Below are positions 35,612 to 43,963 of a DNA stretch of 64,000 bases, piece by piece. The notes under the pieces are model-generated. The model did no database searches, was not told the DNA's origin, and was given only the letters and a program-made list of their open reading frames with translations. Position 1 is the stretch's first letter. Every line of letters starts with the position of its first letter. The DNA is from an uncultured Pelagibacteraceae bacterium (GTDB lineage Bacteria > Pseudomonadota > Alphaproteobacteria > Pelagibacterales > Pelagibacteraceae), in assembly GCA_902525625.1 (NCBI GenBank), contig CABZHM010000002.1:1-64000 (forward strand). Reading direction: 5' to 3'. Position numbers and translations under genes: made by a program.

Positions 35612-36601
35612 ATGATTACAGGTAATTTTCCTAATTTGAGACTGAGAAGAAATCGTAAAAATGATTGGTCTAGAAGATTAATAACTGAGAATAATCTGAC
35701 TCCTAGTGATTTTATACTTCCAGTATTTCTCACAGATGGAAAAAATAAAAAGCAAAGTATAGATTCTATGCCAGGCGTATATCGTTATTCATTAGATAAA
35801 TTAGGCTTAGTAGTTGATAAAGCACTCAAATTAAAACTGCCAATGATTGCTTTATTTCCTTATACTAGTAAAAAAGATAAAGATAAATTTGGTACTGAAG
35901 CTTTAAACGAAGACAATTTAGTTTGTAAAGCTTTACGATTAATTAAAAAAAAATATCGAAACGAAATCGGAATTATGTGTGATGTTGCGCTGGATCCATA
36001 TACTTCGCATGGACAGGATGGATTAGTGAATAATAGATATGTTCTGAATGATGAAACAGTAGAAATTTTAATAAAACAATCATTGTTACAAGCTCAAATG
36101 GGATGCGATGTCATAGCACCATCCGACATGATGGACGGAAGAATAGGCAGAATTAGAAAATCACTAGACAAAAATGGTTATAAAATGACACAAATTTTAT
36201 CTTATGCAATCAAATATGCCTCAAATTTCTATGGTCCTTTTCGAGATGCAGTTGGCTCTAAAAATATCTTGAAAGGCAATAAAAAAAATTATCAGATGGA
36301 TTTTAGAAATAGTGATGAAGCTTTAAGGGAAGTTGCTTTAGACATTAAAGAAGGTGCAGATATGGTAATGGTTAAACCAGGCATGCCTTATTTAGATATT
36401 ATAAAATCAGTAAAAGAGAAATTTAAGATACCCGTATTTGCCTATCAAGTATCAGGTGAGTATACTTTATTATCGAATGGTATTTACAAAGGCTATATAA
36501 ATAAGGATGCTGTCTTAGAGAGTCTTATTTCATTCAAACGATCAGGTGCTAACGCAATTATTACTTATTATGCAGATAGAATTGATAAAATATTAGATTG
36601 A
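35612..36601 (+). CDS. hemB: Delta-aminolevulinic acid dehydratase (porphobilinogen synthase)
   Basis: The track starts at 35540, but the ATG at 35612 begins MITGNFPNLRLRRNRKNDWS, which is the normal N-terminus, giving 329 residues. The core has MCDVALDPYTSHGQDGLV, QMGCDVIAPSDMMDGRIGRI with one Schiff-base region, and DMVMVKPGMPYLDIIK with the catalytic Lys. It condenses two 5-aminolevulinates to porphobilinogen for heme. The zinc-type Cys cluster is not present; the site looks like the Mg type. The 3' end overlaps recO by 9 bases. Confidence 0.95.
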   Translation: MITGNFPNLRLRRNRKNDWSRRLITENNLTPSDFILPVFLTDGKNKKQSIDSMPGVYRYSLDKLGLVVDKALKLKLPMIALFPYTSKKDKDKFGTEALNEDNLVCKALRLIKKKYRNEIGIMCDVALDPYTSHGQDGLVNNRYVLNDETVEILIKQSLLQAQMGCDVIAPSDMMDGRIGRIRKSLDKNGYKMTQILSYAIKYASNFYGPFRDAVGSKNILKGNKKNYQMDFRNSDEALREVALDIKEGADMVMVKPGMPYLDIIKSVKEKFKIPVFAYQVSGEYTLLSNGIYKGYINKDAVLESLISFKRSGANAIITYYADRIDKILD

Positions 36602-37282
36602 TTGTTTGAATGTATTTAAAAATCTTAATCTATTTAATGGGTAATTGATATTGTTGGGTTTTAATATACTTTTTTCTAAATAATCACCAACTAATCTTAA
36701 TCCATCAATCAAAATTTCCTCGTTTAGAAAATCTTGATTATTATCAATTAAGAAATTTGGAACAATTTTGTTCTCATTTGTAGATTTTACTAAATACTTA
36801 ACTTCATTATTAATAAGTTCTTTTCTTACTAAATTTTTTAACTCAAGGTCATAACCAATGACTTTGAAAAAGTCTAACTCCCAAAAAATATAATTTTTTA
36901 TCCAATTTTCTTTTTTTAACAAAATATAAAAGTTTTCAATTAGACTATAAATCTTAAAATTTTTTTGAGACTCAGCAGTTAAAATTTTGATTAATTGAAA
37001 AGCAGAAAAAATACATAATAATTTCCTATAATTATCAAAAAAAATAGGAGTATAAGCATTAAGTATTTCAATTTTAAAATTACCAATCTTATTTTCTGTT
37101 TTAGACGAATAATTTACATGTAATTGATTTCCCAACTGAAGATAATTCTTAATTTTTCTTGAAGTTCCTCCAAAAATAATACCTGAAGTTTTTCCATGAT
37201 TTTTGGTAAAAATTTCAACAATTAATGAATTTTCATTATATTTATTTTTTGAAATTAAAAAGCCTTCATCATCCCAAGTCAT
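36593..37282 (-). CDS. recO: DNA repair protein RecO
   Basis: The start MTWDDEGFLISKNKYNENSL at 37282 matches the family's N-terminal OB fold; the track's 37306 start would run into rnc. The 229-residue protein has GKTSGIIFGGTSRKIKNYL, LQLGNQLHVNYSSKTEN and a helical C-terminal part ending LRFLNTFKQSI. Zinc-binding cysteines are not evident. RecO loads RecA with RecR during gap repair. It ends a leftward run; the era gene usually found before it is missing. Confidence 0.9.
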   Translation of the reverse strand: MTWDDEGFLISKNKYNENSLIVEIFTKNHGKTSGIIFGGTSRKIKNYLQLGNQLHVNYSSKTENKIGNFKIEILNAYTPIFFDNYRKLLCIFSAFQLIKILTAESQKNFKIYSLIENFYILLKKENWIKNYIFWELDFFKVIGYDLELKNLVRKELINNEVKYLVKSTNENKIVPNFLIDNNQDFLNEEILIDGLRLVGDYLEKSILKPNNINYPLNRLRFLNTFKQSI

Positions 37283-37284
37283 AA

Positions 37285-37947
37285 TTAAATAATATTCTTT
37301 AAACAAAGTATTGCTGCATTTTGTTCAGCGTCTTTTTTTGATCTACCTTCAGATATAAATAACTTTGTGTTAAATAATTTTACACCAACCTTAAATAGAG
37401 GTTTGTGTCTTGGACCAGTATTAGATATTAACTTATAAATTGGTAATTTTTTAAATTTTTTAAGAGACAATTCTTGTAATTTTGTTTTTGCGTCAATTTC
37501 TGTTATCACACTTCTTTCTAAATGTTTTTTCCATAAATTAAGAATAGTTTTTTCTACAGCTGTAAAACCTCTATCTAAATAAATGGCACCTATTAAAGCT
37601 TCACAGCTATCGGCGACAACTTTATCCTCAATGATTGTTTTTTTATTTTTAGGTCTAAAAATTAATATATATTTTTCTAATTCAATTTCATTCGCAATTT
37701 GTAAACAAGTTCTTCTGTTAACAAGTGATGCAAATTTTTTATCTAACACACCCTCTTTCTCATTTGGGTAAATTTCTAAAAGTTTTTTAGCAATAATCAA
37801 ACCCAAAACTCTGTCTCCCAAAAATTCGATTTTTTCATTGTTATGCTGGCTATCAAAACTTTTATGTGTCAATGATTTTACCAAAAGATTCTTATCTTTA
37901 AAATTTAGACCTAATTTTTTTTCAAGACTGGTGTGGAGTGTTTTCAT
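37285..37947 (-). CDS. rnc: Ribonuclease III
   Basis: The 220-residue protein has the RNase III signature NNEKIEFLGDRVLGLII with catalytic Glu and Asp, VVADSCEALIGAIYLDRG with the second acidic pair, and a dsRNA-binding domain (TKLQELSLKKFKKLP through FISEGRSKKDAEQNAA). It processes rRNA precursors and other double-stranded RNA. It shares one base with lepB and is directly followed by recO. Confidence 0.97.
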   Translation of the reverse strand: MKTLHTSLEKKLGLNFKDKNLLVKSLTHKSFDSQHNNEKIEFLGDRVLGLIIAKKLLEIYPNEKEGVLDKKFASLVNRRTCLQIANEIELEKYILIFRPKNKKTIIEDKVVADSCEALIGAIYLDRGFTAVEKTILNLWKKHLERSVITEIDAKTKLQELSLKKFKKLPIYKLISNTGPRHKPLFKVGVKLFNTKLFISEGRSKKDAEQNAAILCLKNII

Positions 37948-38681
37948 TATCTAATCTTTCTAAAAAATCTATCAAGTCTAATAGACTGATTCCATTTCCA
38001 GAAATAGAAAATACTTCCTAAAGATCTATCTGAAGAAAAGAAAATAAACTGTGCCTTGCCTACTAGATTATCTTTATGTACATAACCTACGCTTGATAAA
38101 TATCTACTATCTTTTGAGCAGTCTCTATTGTCTCCTAAAAAAAAGTAATTATCTTTGGGTACAACAAAAATATCAGAATTTTTAAAAGATCCTTTCTTAA
38201 AATAAACTGTTTTATAATCATAACCATTAGGCAATTTTTCTTCAAAAGAAAAGACATCCACTTTTTTTTTTCCACAAAAAATTTTATCTTTATCTGATGT
38301 TTTATTTCTAAAAATTAAATTATTATTTATGTACAATTCTGAATTTATAAACTGAATTTTATCTCCTGGAATACCAATTAATCTTTTTATATAATCAGTT
38401 CTGTTATCTGCTGGAGTTTTAAAAACAACTACATCACCTCTTTCAGGCTGATTAAAAAAAATTCTTCCTTTAAAGATGGGTGGACTAAATGGGAATGAGT
38501 GTTTACTGTAACCAAAAGAATATTTAGTAACAAATAATCTGTCACCAACCAAAAGATTAGGTTCCATAGATGAGGACGGTATATAAAATGGTTGAATAAT
38601 GATAGATCTAATAAAAACAGCTATTATTAATGCATAAAACAAAGTTTTAGTGTTTTCTATTAAAAAATTTTTATTGAACAT
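37947..38681 (-). CDS. lepB: Signal peptidase I
   Basis: The 244-residue protein has one N-terminal hydrophobic anchor, the catalytic Ser in FYIPSSSMEPNLLVGDRLFV, the Lys in RTDYIKRLIGIPGD and the GDNRDCSKDSR box. It cleaves Sec and Tat signal peptides outside the inner membrane. It shares a base with acpS, and lies in the acpS-lepB-rnc order typical of alphaproteobacteria. Confidence 0.97.
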   Translation of the reverse strand: MFNKNFLIENTKTLFYALIIAVFIRSIIIQPFYIPSSSMEPNLLVGDRLFVTKYSFGYSKHSFPFSPPIFKGRIFFNQPERGDVVVFKTPADNRTDYIKRLIGIPGDKIQFINSELYINNNLIFRNKTSDKDKIFCGKKKVDVFSFEEKLPNGYDYKTVYFKKGSFKNSDIFVVPKDNYFFLGDNRDCSKDSRYLSSVGYVHKDNLVGKAQFIFFSSDRSLGSIFYFWKWNQSIRLDRFFRKIR

Positions 38682-39067
38682 TATTGTTTTTGAATAATTG
38701 TAAATGCTATTGAATAGTCTTTTTCATCGGAAATTGAAAGATACAAATTATACTTTTTAGCTTTAAATTTTTTATAAATAAGATTGTTAATTTTTTTTGT
38801 TTTTCGAAAATAAGGTTTACCGAATTTATCATTTAGTATCTCAATATCTTTAAAGTTAAGATCGTCTCTAATTCCAGTACCTAAGGATTTAGAAAAAGAC
38901 TCTTTCGCAGCAAATCTCTTTGCTAAAAAGAGTATGTTCTTATTTTTTTTTTTAGAAAAGTTTATTTCATTATTACTAAAAGTTCGAAGGATAAAATTTT
39001 TTTTACGTGTTAGAAGTTTAAATCTATTATTTTTAATTATGTCTACTCCTACACCCAAAATCTTCAT
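38681..39067 (-). CDS. acpS: Holo-[acyl-carrier-protein] synthase
   Basis: The 128-residue protein has the AcpS start LGVGVDIIKNNRFKLL with its Mg-binding Asp, FAAKESFSKSLGTGIRDDL with the catalytic Glu, and a final YLSISDEKDYSIAFTII. It transfers 4'-phosphopantetheine from CoA to ACP. One base separates it from pdxJ. Confidence 0.95.
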   Translation of the reverse strand: MKILGVGVDIIKNNRFKLLTRKKNFILRTFSNNEINFSKKKNKNILFLAKRFAAKESFSKSLGTGIRDDLNFKDIEILNDKFGKPYFRKTKKINNLIYKKFKAKKYNLYLSISDEKDYSIAFTIIQKQ

Positions 39068-39068
39068 G

Positions 39069-39785
39069 CTACTTAATTATAGTTTTAAATTTTTTAACTA
39101 CATTTTTTAAGCCCAAAAAAATTGACTCTCCTATTATAAAATGTCCAATATTAAACTCCTTAATCTCTTTTATACTAGTTAAGATTTTTGTTGTTTTGTA
39201 GTCAAGGCCATGTCCAGCATGAACCTCTATTCCTAAATCATTTGCATGAAAAGAACACTTTTTAATTCTCTTTAATTCATTTGAAAAATTTTTTCCTTTT
39301 TTGACTAAACTAGATAATTTGCCTGTATGAATTTCAACACAATCAGCATTAATTGCTTTTGATACTCTAATATCTTTCAAGGAAGGGTTAACAAAAAGAC
39401 TTGTTCTTATATTCAATTTTTTAAATTTTTTTATTATATTTTTTATTTTAGTTTTATTTTTAATTAAATCTAAACCACCTTCAGTAGTTATTTCTTTTCT
39501 CTTTTCGGGCACAATACAAATAAAATTAGGCTTTATCTTTATTGCATTTTTTACAATATCTGAATTTGTTGAAATCTCTAAATTTACTAATAACCCTTTT
39601 ATAGAACATATTCTTTTAGCATCATTGTCATTAATATGTCTTCTATCTTCTCTTAAATGAATCGTAATTGAGTCTGCTCCAGATTTTTTTGCAAATTTAG
39701 CAGAATAAACCGGATCTGGATGAATTTCACCTCTTGCATTTCTCAAAGTAGCTACATGGTCAATATTTACTCCTAAACGTTTCAT
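39069..39785 (-). CDS. pdxJ: Pyridoxine 5'-phosphate synthase
   Basis: The 238-residue TIM barrel has RLGVNIDHVATLRNARGEIH, ADSITIHLREDRRHINDNDA, CIVPEKRKEITTEGGLDL and GIEVHAGHGLDYKTT. It closes the pyridoxine ring from deoxyxylulose phosphate and aminoacetone phosphate, giving vitamin B6 phosphate. It overlaps pyrE by 4 bases. Confidence 0.97.
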   Translation of the reverse strand: MKRLGVNIDHVATLRNARGEIHPDPVYSAKFAKKSGADSITIHLREDRRHINDNDAKRICSIKGLLVNLEISTNSDIVKNAIKIKPNFICIVPEKRKEITTEGGLDLIKNKTKIKNIIKKFKKLNIRTSLFVNPSLKDIRVSKAINADCVEIHTGKLSSLVKKGKNFSNELKRIKKCSFHANDLGIEVHAGHGLDYKTTKILTSIKEIKEFNIGHFIIGESIFLGLKNVVKKFKTIIK

Positions 39786-40369
39786 TTTGTAAATCTACTT
39801 CCTGGTATAGTTATAGGAATAAGTTTTAAACTATCTGGTATTTGTTTTTTATTAAATACTGGCACATCTATTTTTAGATGAGAAATAATTTTATTTTTTA
39901 TTTTAAGATTTCTTTTATTAGACCTGTCAATTATAGAGGCAAATCCTACTAATTTTGCTTTAGCTTTTTTTACTAATTTAACACATTCGATGCTAGACTT
40001 TCCTGTCGTAATCACATCTTCAATAATTAAAACCTTTGAACCTTTTCTTATCTTAAATCCTCTTCTAAGTGTAAATTTACCTCTTACTCTTTCACAAAAA
40101 ATACTTTCTTTCTTTAAAATTCTACCTATTTCATAACCAATTATTATACCTCCAATTGCTGGAGATAAGATGAGATCAAATTTAATGAAATTTTTTTTGA
40201 TCTTTCTTGCTAAAGATTTGCATATTTTTTCTGCTAAATGAGGATAACTTAGAAGTTTTGCACATTGAATATATTTTGAGGAATGGAAACCGGATGATAA
40301 TACAAAATGTCCCTCTAAAAGTGCATCAGTTTTTCTTAAAATATTTAAGGATTTTTTGTGTGAAAGCAT
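39782..40369 (-). CDS. pyrE: Orotate phosphoribosyltransferase
   Basis: The 195-residue protein has LLEGHFVLSSGFHSSKYIQC, LSPAIGGIIIGYEIGRIL, and the PRPP-binding motif KVLIIEDVITTGKSSIECV. It converts orotate and PRPP to orotidine 5'-phosphate. Its first 44 bases overlap the end of rsh in another frame; the family alignment places the N-terminus in the overlap, so the long overlap is probably real. Confidence 0.94.
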   Translation of the reverse strand: MLSHKKSLNILRKTDALLEGHFVLSSGFHSSKYIQCAKLLSYPHLAEKICKSLARKIKKNFIKFDLILSPAIGGIIIGYEIGRILKKESIFCERVRGKFTLRRGFKIRKGSKVLIIEDVITTGKSSIECVKLVKKAKAKLVGFASIIDRSNKRNLKIKNKIISHLKIDVPVFNKKQIPDSLKLIPITIPGSRFTK

Positions 40370-42071
40370 TTCTTTTATCTTCGTGTCTAATTATCTTAAA
40401 TTTTATACCTTTTTGTTTAAGCTCTGCAATAAAATTAGTAAAATTTTTTAGATCTCTAATTATAAGTTGAAACTTAAAATTTATATAATTAGGGTTTTTA
40501 CCAGCCATTTCGAGGTTTGATATATTTAATTTATGTTGTCCTATAAGTGAACTAACATTACCTAATTGACCTGGTTTATCAGGTAAAGAAATCCAAAGAA
40601 TTGTATTGTATTTTTTTACTCTTTCTTGTTTTTTTTCTCCCTTATCATGCCAATACTTTCTAATAGCGGATCTTGCCTTACCTGTTTTTGTAATTGGTAT
40701 CCAATGAAGTGATGGTGAATTATTTTTGGATGTTATTATTTTTACTGTATCCCCATTTCTCAAAATACTTTGTAATTCTCCTTTGTTGCCGTTAATCTCA
40801 CAACCAACTGCCGTATCACCTATTTTTGTATGCACAGCATAGGCAAAATCAATTGGAGTTGCATTTTTTGGTAACTTAATTACAGATCCTTTGGGCGTAA
40901 AACAAAATACATTTTCTTGAAACATTTGCATTTTAGTATACTCGTACGAATGTTCTGGATTTTCATTTTTTTCTATAATTTCAACTAAATCTTTTAACCA
41001 ATCATATTCTTTCCAAGTTAAAGAGTTAAATTTTTCAGAGGACTTATATTGCCAATGTGATGCAATCCCACGCTCAGCAAAATCATGCATCTTTTTTGTT
41101 CTTATTTGTATTTCTATTGGTTTTTTATAAGAACCAATTACTGCAGTGTGTATCGACTTATATCCATTAATTTTTGGTGATGATATATAATCTTTAAATT
41201 TTCCTGGAATACAATTCCATTCCTTATGAACAATTCCCAAAGTTTTATAACAATCATCTACATTATCCAGAATAATTCTAAATCCTATTATATCTGTAAT
41301 TTGTTCTAACGAGACTCTTTTTTTTTGGACTTTTCTCCAAATTGAAAAAGGAGTTTTTCCTCTGCCAAAAATTTCTGACCGTATGTCACTTTTTGTTAAT
41401 AATTTGCTAATTTCATTTGATAAGTTTTCAAAAATATCTTTTTTATCTAATTTTATTTTATCTAATCGTTTTTGAATTAATGACCTTGCATCATTATTTA
41501 GAATCTCAAAAGATAAATCTTCTAATTCATCTCTAATTCTGTGCATACCCATTCTATCAGCAAGAGGCGCATATATCTCCATTGTTTCCTGGGCTATTCT
41601 TTGTCTTTTATCCTCTTTTTTAATTGCTTTTATAGTTCTCATATTGTGAAGGCGATCAGCAATTTTGACTAACAATACTCTTATATCTTTAGATGTAGCT
41701 AAAATTAATTTTCTAAAATTTTCTGCTTTTGAGTTTGGTGAGGCGGTATTTTCAAGCACAGAAATCTTTGTAACTCCATCGACCAAATCAGCTACTTCAA
41801 TTCCAAATTCACCTTTAATCGTTTCATATGTTGCATGCGTATCCTCAATAGTATCGTGTAATAAACCAGTTGTTATTGTTGCACTGTCTAACTTTAAATC
41901 TGTTAAAATATTTGCTACTTCAATTGGATGAACCGAATATGGATCGCCTGATGCTCTTTTTTGGTTTTCATGCGCTTTAACTGCAAAATCATAAGCTTTA
42001 TTTAGTTTTTCTGGATTAAAAAATTTATTATAATTTTTGACTTTATTTATAAGTTCTTCAGAATTCAGCAT
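40326..42071 (-). CDS. rsh: RelA/SpoT-type (p)ppGpp synthetase/hydrolase, shortened form
   Basis: The 581-residue protein has an HD hydrolase domain (GDPYSVHPIEVANIL, TGLLHDTIEDTHATYE, IADRLHNMRTIKAI), an intact synthetase domain (FSIWRKVQKKRVSLEQITDI, FKDYISSPKINGYKSIHTAV, EIQIRTKKMHDFAERG), a TGS domain (FCFTPKGSVIKLPKNATPID) and a C-terminal ACT domain (LPDKPGQLGNVSSLIGQHKL). After TGS, KTGKARSAIRKYWHDKGEKK leads nearly straight into ACT. The helical and zinc-finger/conserved-cysteine domains of long RSH proteins, over 100 residues, are absent. Both enzymatic activities are likely kept. It overlaps pyrE. Confidence 0.95.
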   Translation of the reverse strand: MLNSEELINKVKNYNKFFNPEKLNKAYDFAVKAHENQKRASGDPYSVHPIEVANILTDLKLDSATITTGLLHDTIEDTHATYETIKGEFGIEVADLVDGVTKISVLENTASPNSKAENFRKLILATSKDIRVLLVKIADRLHNMRTIKAIKKEDKRQRIAQETMEIYAPLADRMGMHRIRDELEDLSFEILNNDARSLIQKRLDKIKLDKKDIFENLSNEISKLLTKSDIRSEIFGRGKTPFSIWRKVQKKRVSLEQITDIIGFRIILDNVDDCYKTLGIVHKEWNCIPGKFKDYISSPKINGYKSIHTAVIGSYKKPIEIQIRTKKMHDFAERGIASHWQYKSSEKFNSLTWKEYDWLKDLVEIIEKNENPEHSYEYTKMQMFQENVFCFTPKGSVIKLPKNATPIDFAYAVHTKIGDTAVGCEINGNKGELQSILRNGDTVKIITSKNNSPSLHWIPITKTGKARSAIRKYWHDKGEKKQERVKKYNTILWISLPDKPGQLGNVSSLIGQHKLNISNLEMAGKNPNYINFKFQLIIRDLKNFTNFIAELKQKGIKFKIIRHEDKRNAFTQKILKYFKKN

Positions 42072-42090
42072 TATTAATTATACCATTAAT

Positions 42091-42588
42091 TTAAACAAGT
42101 TTAATAGATCTAATGTCACTATTTGATAAAGAAAAAATAAGATTTTTTATATATCGTTTAGAATTTGGGTATTTCCAAGTTTTTTCTATTTCGAATAAGG
42201 GTATTAATACAAAATTTCTAAGGTGCATTCTTGGATGAGGAACATTTATTCCGTTTGCACTAATTTTTTGATTATAATCAATAATATCAATATCACATGT
42301 ACGTGGTGAATTTTTTGGAGCTTTTTTTCTTCCCAAAGATATTTCTATCTGCTTACAAATTTTTAATAATTCTATCATTTTTAGATTTGATGAAACTTTT
42401 AAGACAATATTGTAAAATTTTGGATTTTTTGGATTTGGCCAGGATAAAGTTTCGTAATAATTTGAGAATTTAATTATATTAATACCCTTGGAATATAATT
42501 CGAATTTAGTTTTTTCTATATTTTTTTTTCTATTTCCAAGATTTGAACCAACACTCAAATAAATAATTTTAGCTCGTTTTTCTGACAT
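42091..42588 (-). CDS. folK: 2-amino-4-hydroxy-6-hydroxymethyldihydropteridine pyrophosphokinase
   Basis: The track starts at 42663, deep inside smpB. The ATG at 42588 begins [20 protein letters not shown], the normal FolK N-terminus, giving 165 residues. [33 protein letters not shown] and [17 protein letters not shown] are family motifs; the two Asp in TCDIDI bind magnesium. It pyrophosphorylates the pterin before dihydropteroate synthase. It still overlaps smpB by 20 bases. Confidence 0.93.
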   Translation of the reverse strand: MSEKRAKIIYLSVGSNLGNRKKNIEKTKFELYSKGINIIKFSNYYETLSWPNPKNPKFYNIVLKVSSNLKMIELLKICKQIEISLGRKKAPKNSPRTCDIDIIDYNQKISANGINVPHPRMHLRNFVLIPLFEIEKTWKYPNSKRYIKNLIFSLSNSDIRSIKLV

Positions 42589-43039
42589 ATCTTGCTTTAT
42601 CACGATTCCAATCTCTTTTTTTAATCGCAGCTCTCTTATCAAATTGTTTTTTTCCTTTAGCAACAGCTAGCTCAATTTTGGCTTTACCTTTTTTAAAATA
42701 CATTTTTGTAGGAATTACCGTGAAACCTTCTTTTTGCATTTTACCTATAAGTTTATTTATTTCTCTTTTATTTAGTAAAAGTTTTCTTTCATCTAGTGGT
42801 TTGTGATTTATGTAACTTGCCTGTTTATAAGATGCTATATGGGAATTAATCAAAATGATTTCTCCATTTTTTTCAACAGCATAAGAATCCGCGATATTAA
42901 CTTTACCTTGCCTTAAGGATTTAATCTCCGAACCTTTTAAAACGACCCCAGCCTCCAAGAGGCTTTCAAAAAAATAATTAAAACTAGCTTTCCTATTTAA
43001 ACAGATTATTTTTAAACCTTTATTGGTTTTGTTTATCAT
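42569..43039 (-). CDS. smpB: SsrA-binding protein SmpB
   Basis: The 156-residue protein has [39 protein letters not shown], a central [19 protein letters not shown], and a basic C-terminal tail [17 protein letters not shown]. It binds tmRNA during ribosome rescue. It shares a base with dapA; dapA-smpB is the usual order in alphaproteobacteria. Confidence 0.97.
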   Translation of the reverse strand: MINKTNKGLKIICLNRKASFNYFFESLLEAGVVLKGSEIKSLRQGKVNIADSYAVEKNGEIILINSHIASYKQASYINHKPLDERKLLLNKREINKLIGKMQKEGFTVIPTKMYFKKGKAKIELAVAKGKKQFDKRAAIKKRDWNRDKARYVRKTS

Positions 43040-43920
43040 TAAATCAATTTAGATAAGTGAAGGGCCTTTTCTACAATATCTTTTGTTTTTTCTGTAACTT
43101 TAACCAGCGGAAGTCTAACATCGTCAGTACAAAGATTTAATAATTTTGCAGCATATTTAACTGGACTCGGATTACTCTCAACAAACATTGCACTATGCAA
43201 AGGCTGCAATATTTTATCCAATTTTGCAGTTTCTTTAATTGACTTATCGTCATCTTTTAAAGAACTCTCTTGAAATTGAGAACATAATTTGGGTGCTATA
43301 TTAGCTGTAACGCTTATAGCTCCAACGCCCCCTTTTTTATTAAATTCCATTGCATTGTCGTCATTTCCAGTTAGTTGAATAAATTCTTTTCCCATTTTTT
43401 CTAATGTTTGATTTACCCTATTTAAGTCTCCTGTAGCATCTTTTACACCAACGATATTTTTTAATTCAAATAATCTTGCCATAGTGTCTACAGACATATC
43501 AATTACAGATCTTCCTGGAATATTATAAATCAAGATTGGTATCCCACAATTATCATTTATAGCCTTATAATGTTGATACAATCCTTCTTGAGTTGGTTTA
43601 TTATAATATGGAGTAACAATAAGAGCTCCATTTGCCCCTATTTTTTCAGCATGTTTTGTTAAAGAAATTGCTTCTTCTGTGGAATTGGATCCAGTTCCTG
43701 CAATTACAGGTAATTTACCACTACTTTCTTTTACGCACAATTCAATTACTTTTTGATGCTCTCCATGACTTAAAGTTGGGGACTCACCTGTTGTACCAGC
43801 GGGTACTAGACCTTTGGTACCATTTTCGATATGAAAATGTATTAACTTGATATAACTTTCTTCATCAAGTTGATTATTTTTAAATGGGGTGACTAAAGCA
43901 ACATTTGAACCTTTAAACAT
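43039..43920 (-). CDS. dapA: 4-hydroxy-tetrahydrodipicolinate synthase
   Basis: The 293-residue TIM barrel has [38 protein letters not shown] with the proton-relay Tyr, and [19 protein letters not shown] with the Schiff-base Lys. It condenses pyruvate with aspartate semialdehyde toward lysine and diaminopimelate. It heads the leftward run and is divergent from the transglycosylase gene, with 43 bases between starts. Confidence 0.97.
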   Translation of the reverse strand: MFKGSNVALVTPFKNNQLDEESYIKLIHFHIENGTKGLVPAGTTGESPTLSHGEHQKVIELCVKESSGKLPVIAGTGSNSTEEAISLTKHAEKIGANGALIVTPYYNKPTQEGLYQHYKAINDNCGIPILIYNIPGRSVIDMSVDTMARLFELKNIVGVKDATGDLNRVNQTLEKMGKEFIQLTGNDDNAMEFNKKGGVGAISVTANIAPKLCSQFQESSLKDDDKSIKETAKLDKILQPLHSAMFVESNPSPVKYAAKLLNLCTDDVRLPLVKVTEKTKDIVEKALHLSKLI

Positions 43921-43963
43921 AAATACTTATAACATAGTTTAAAGATTCATATAGTAAAAGAAT

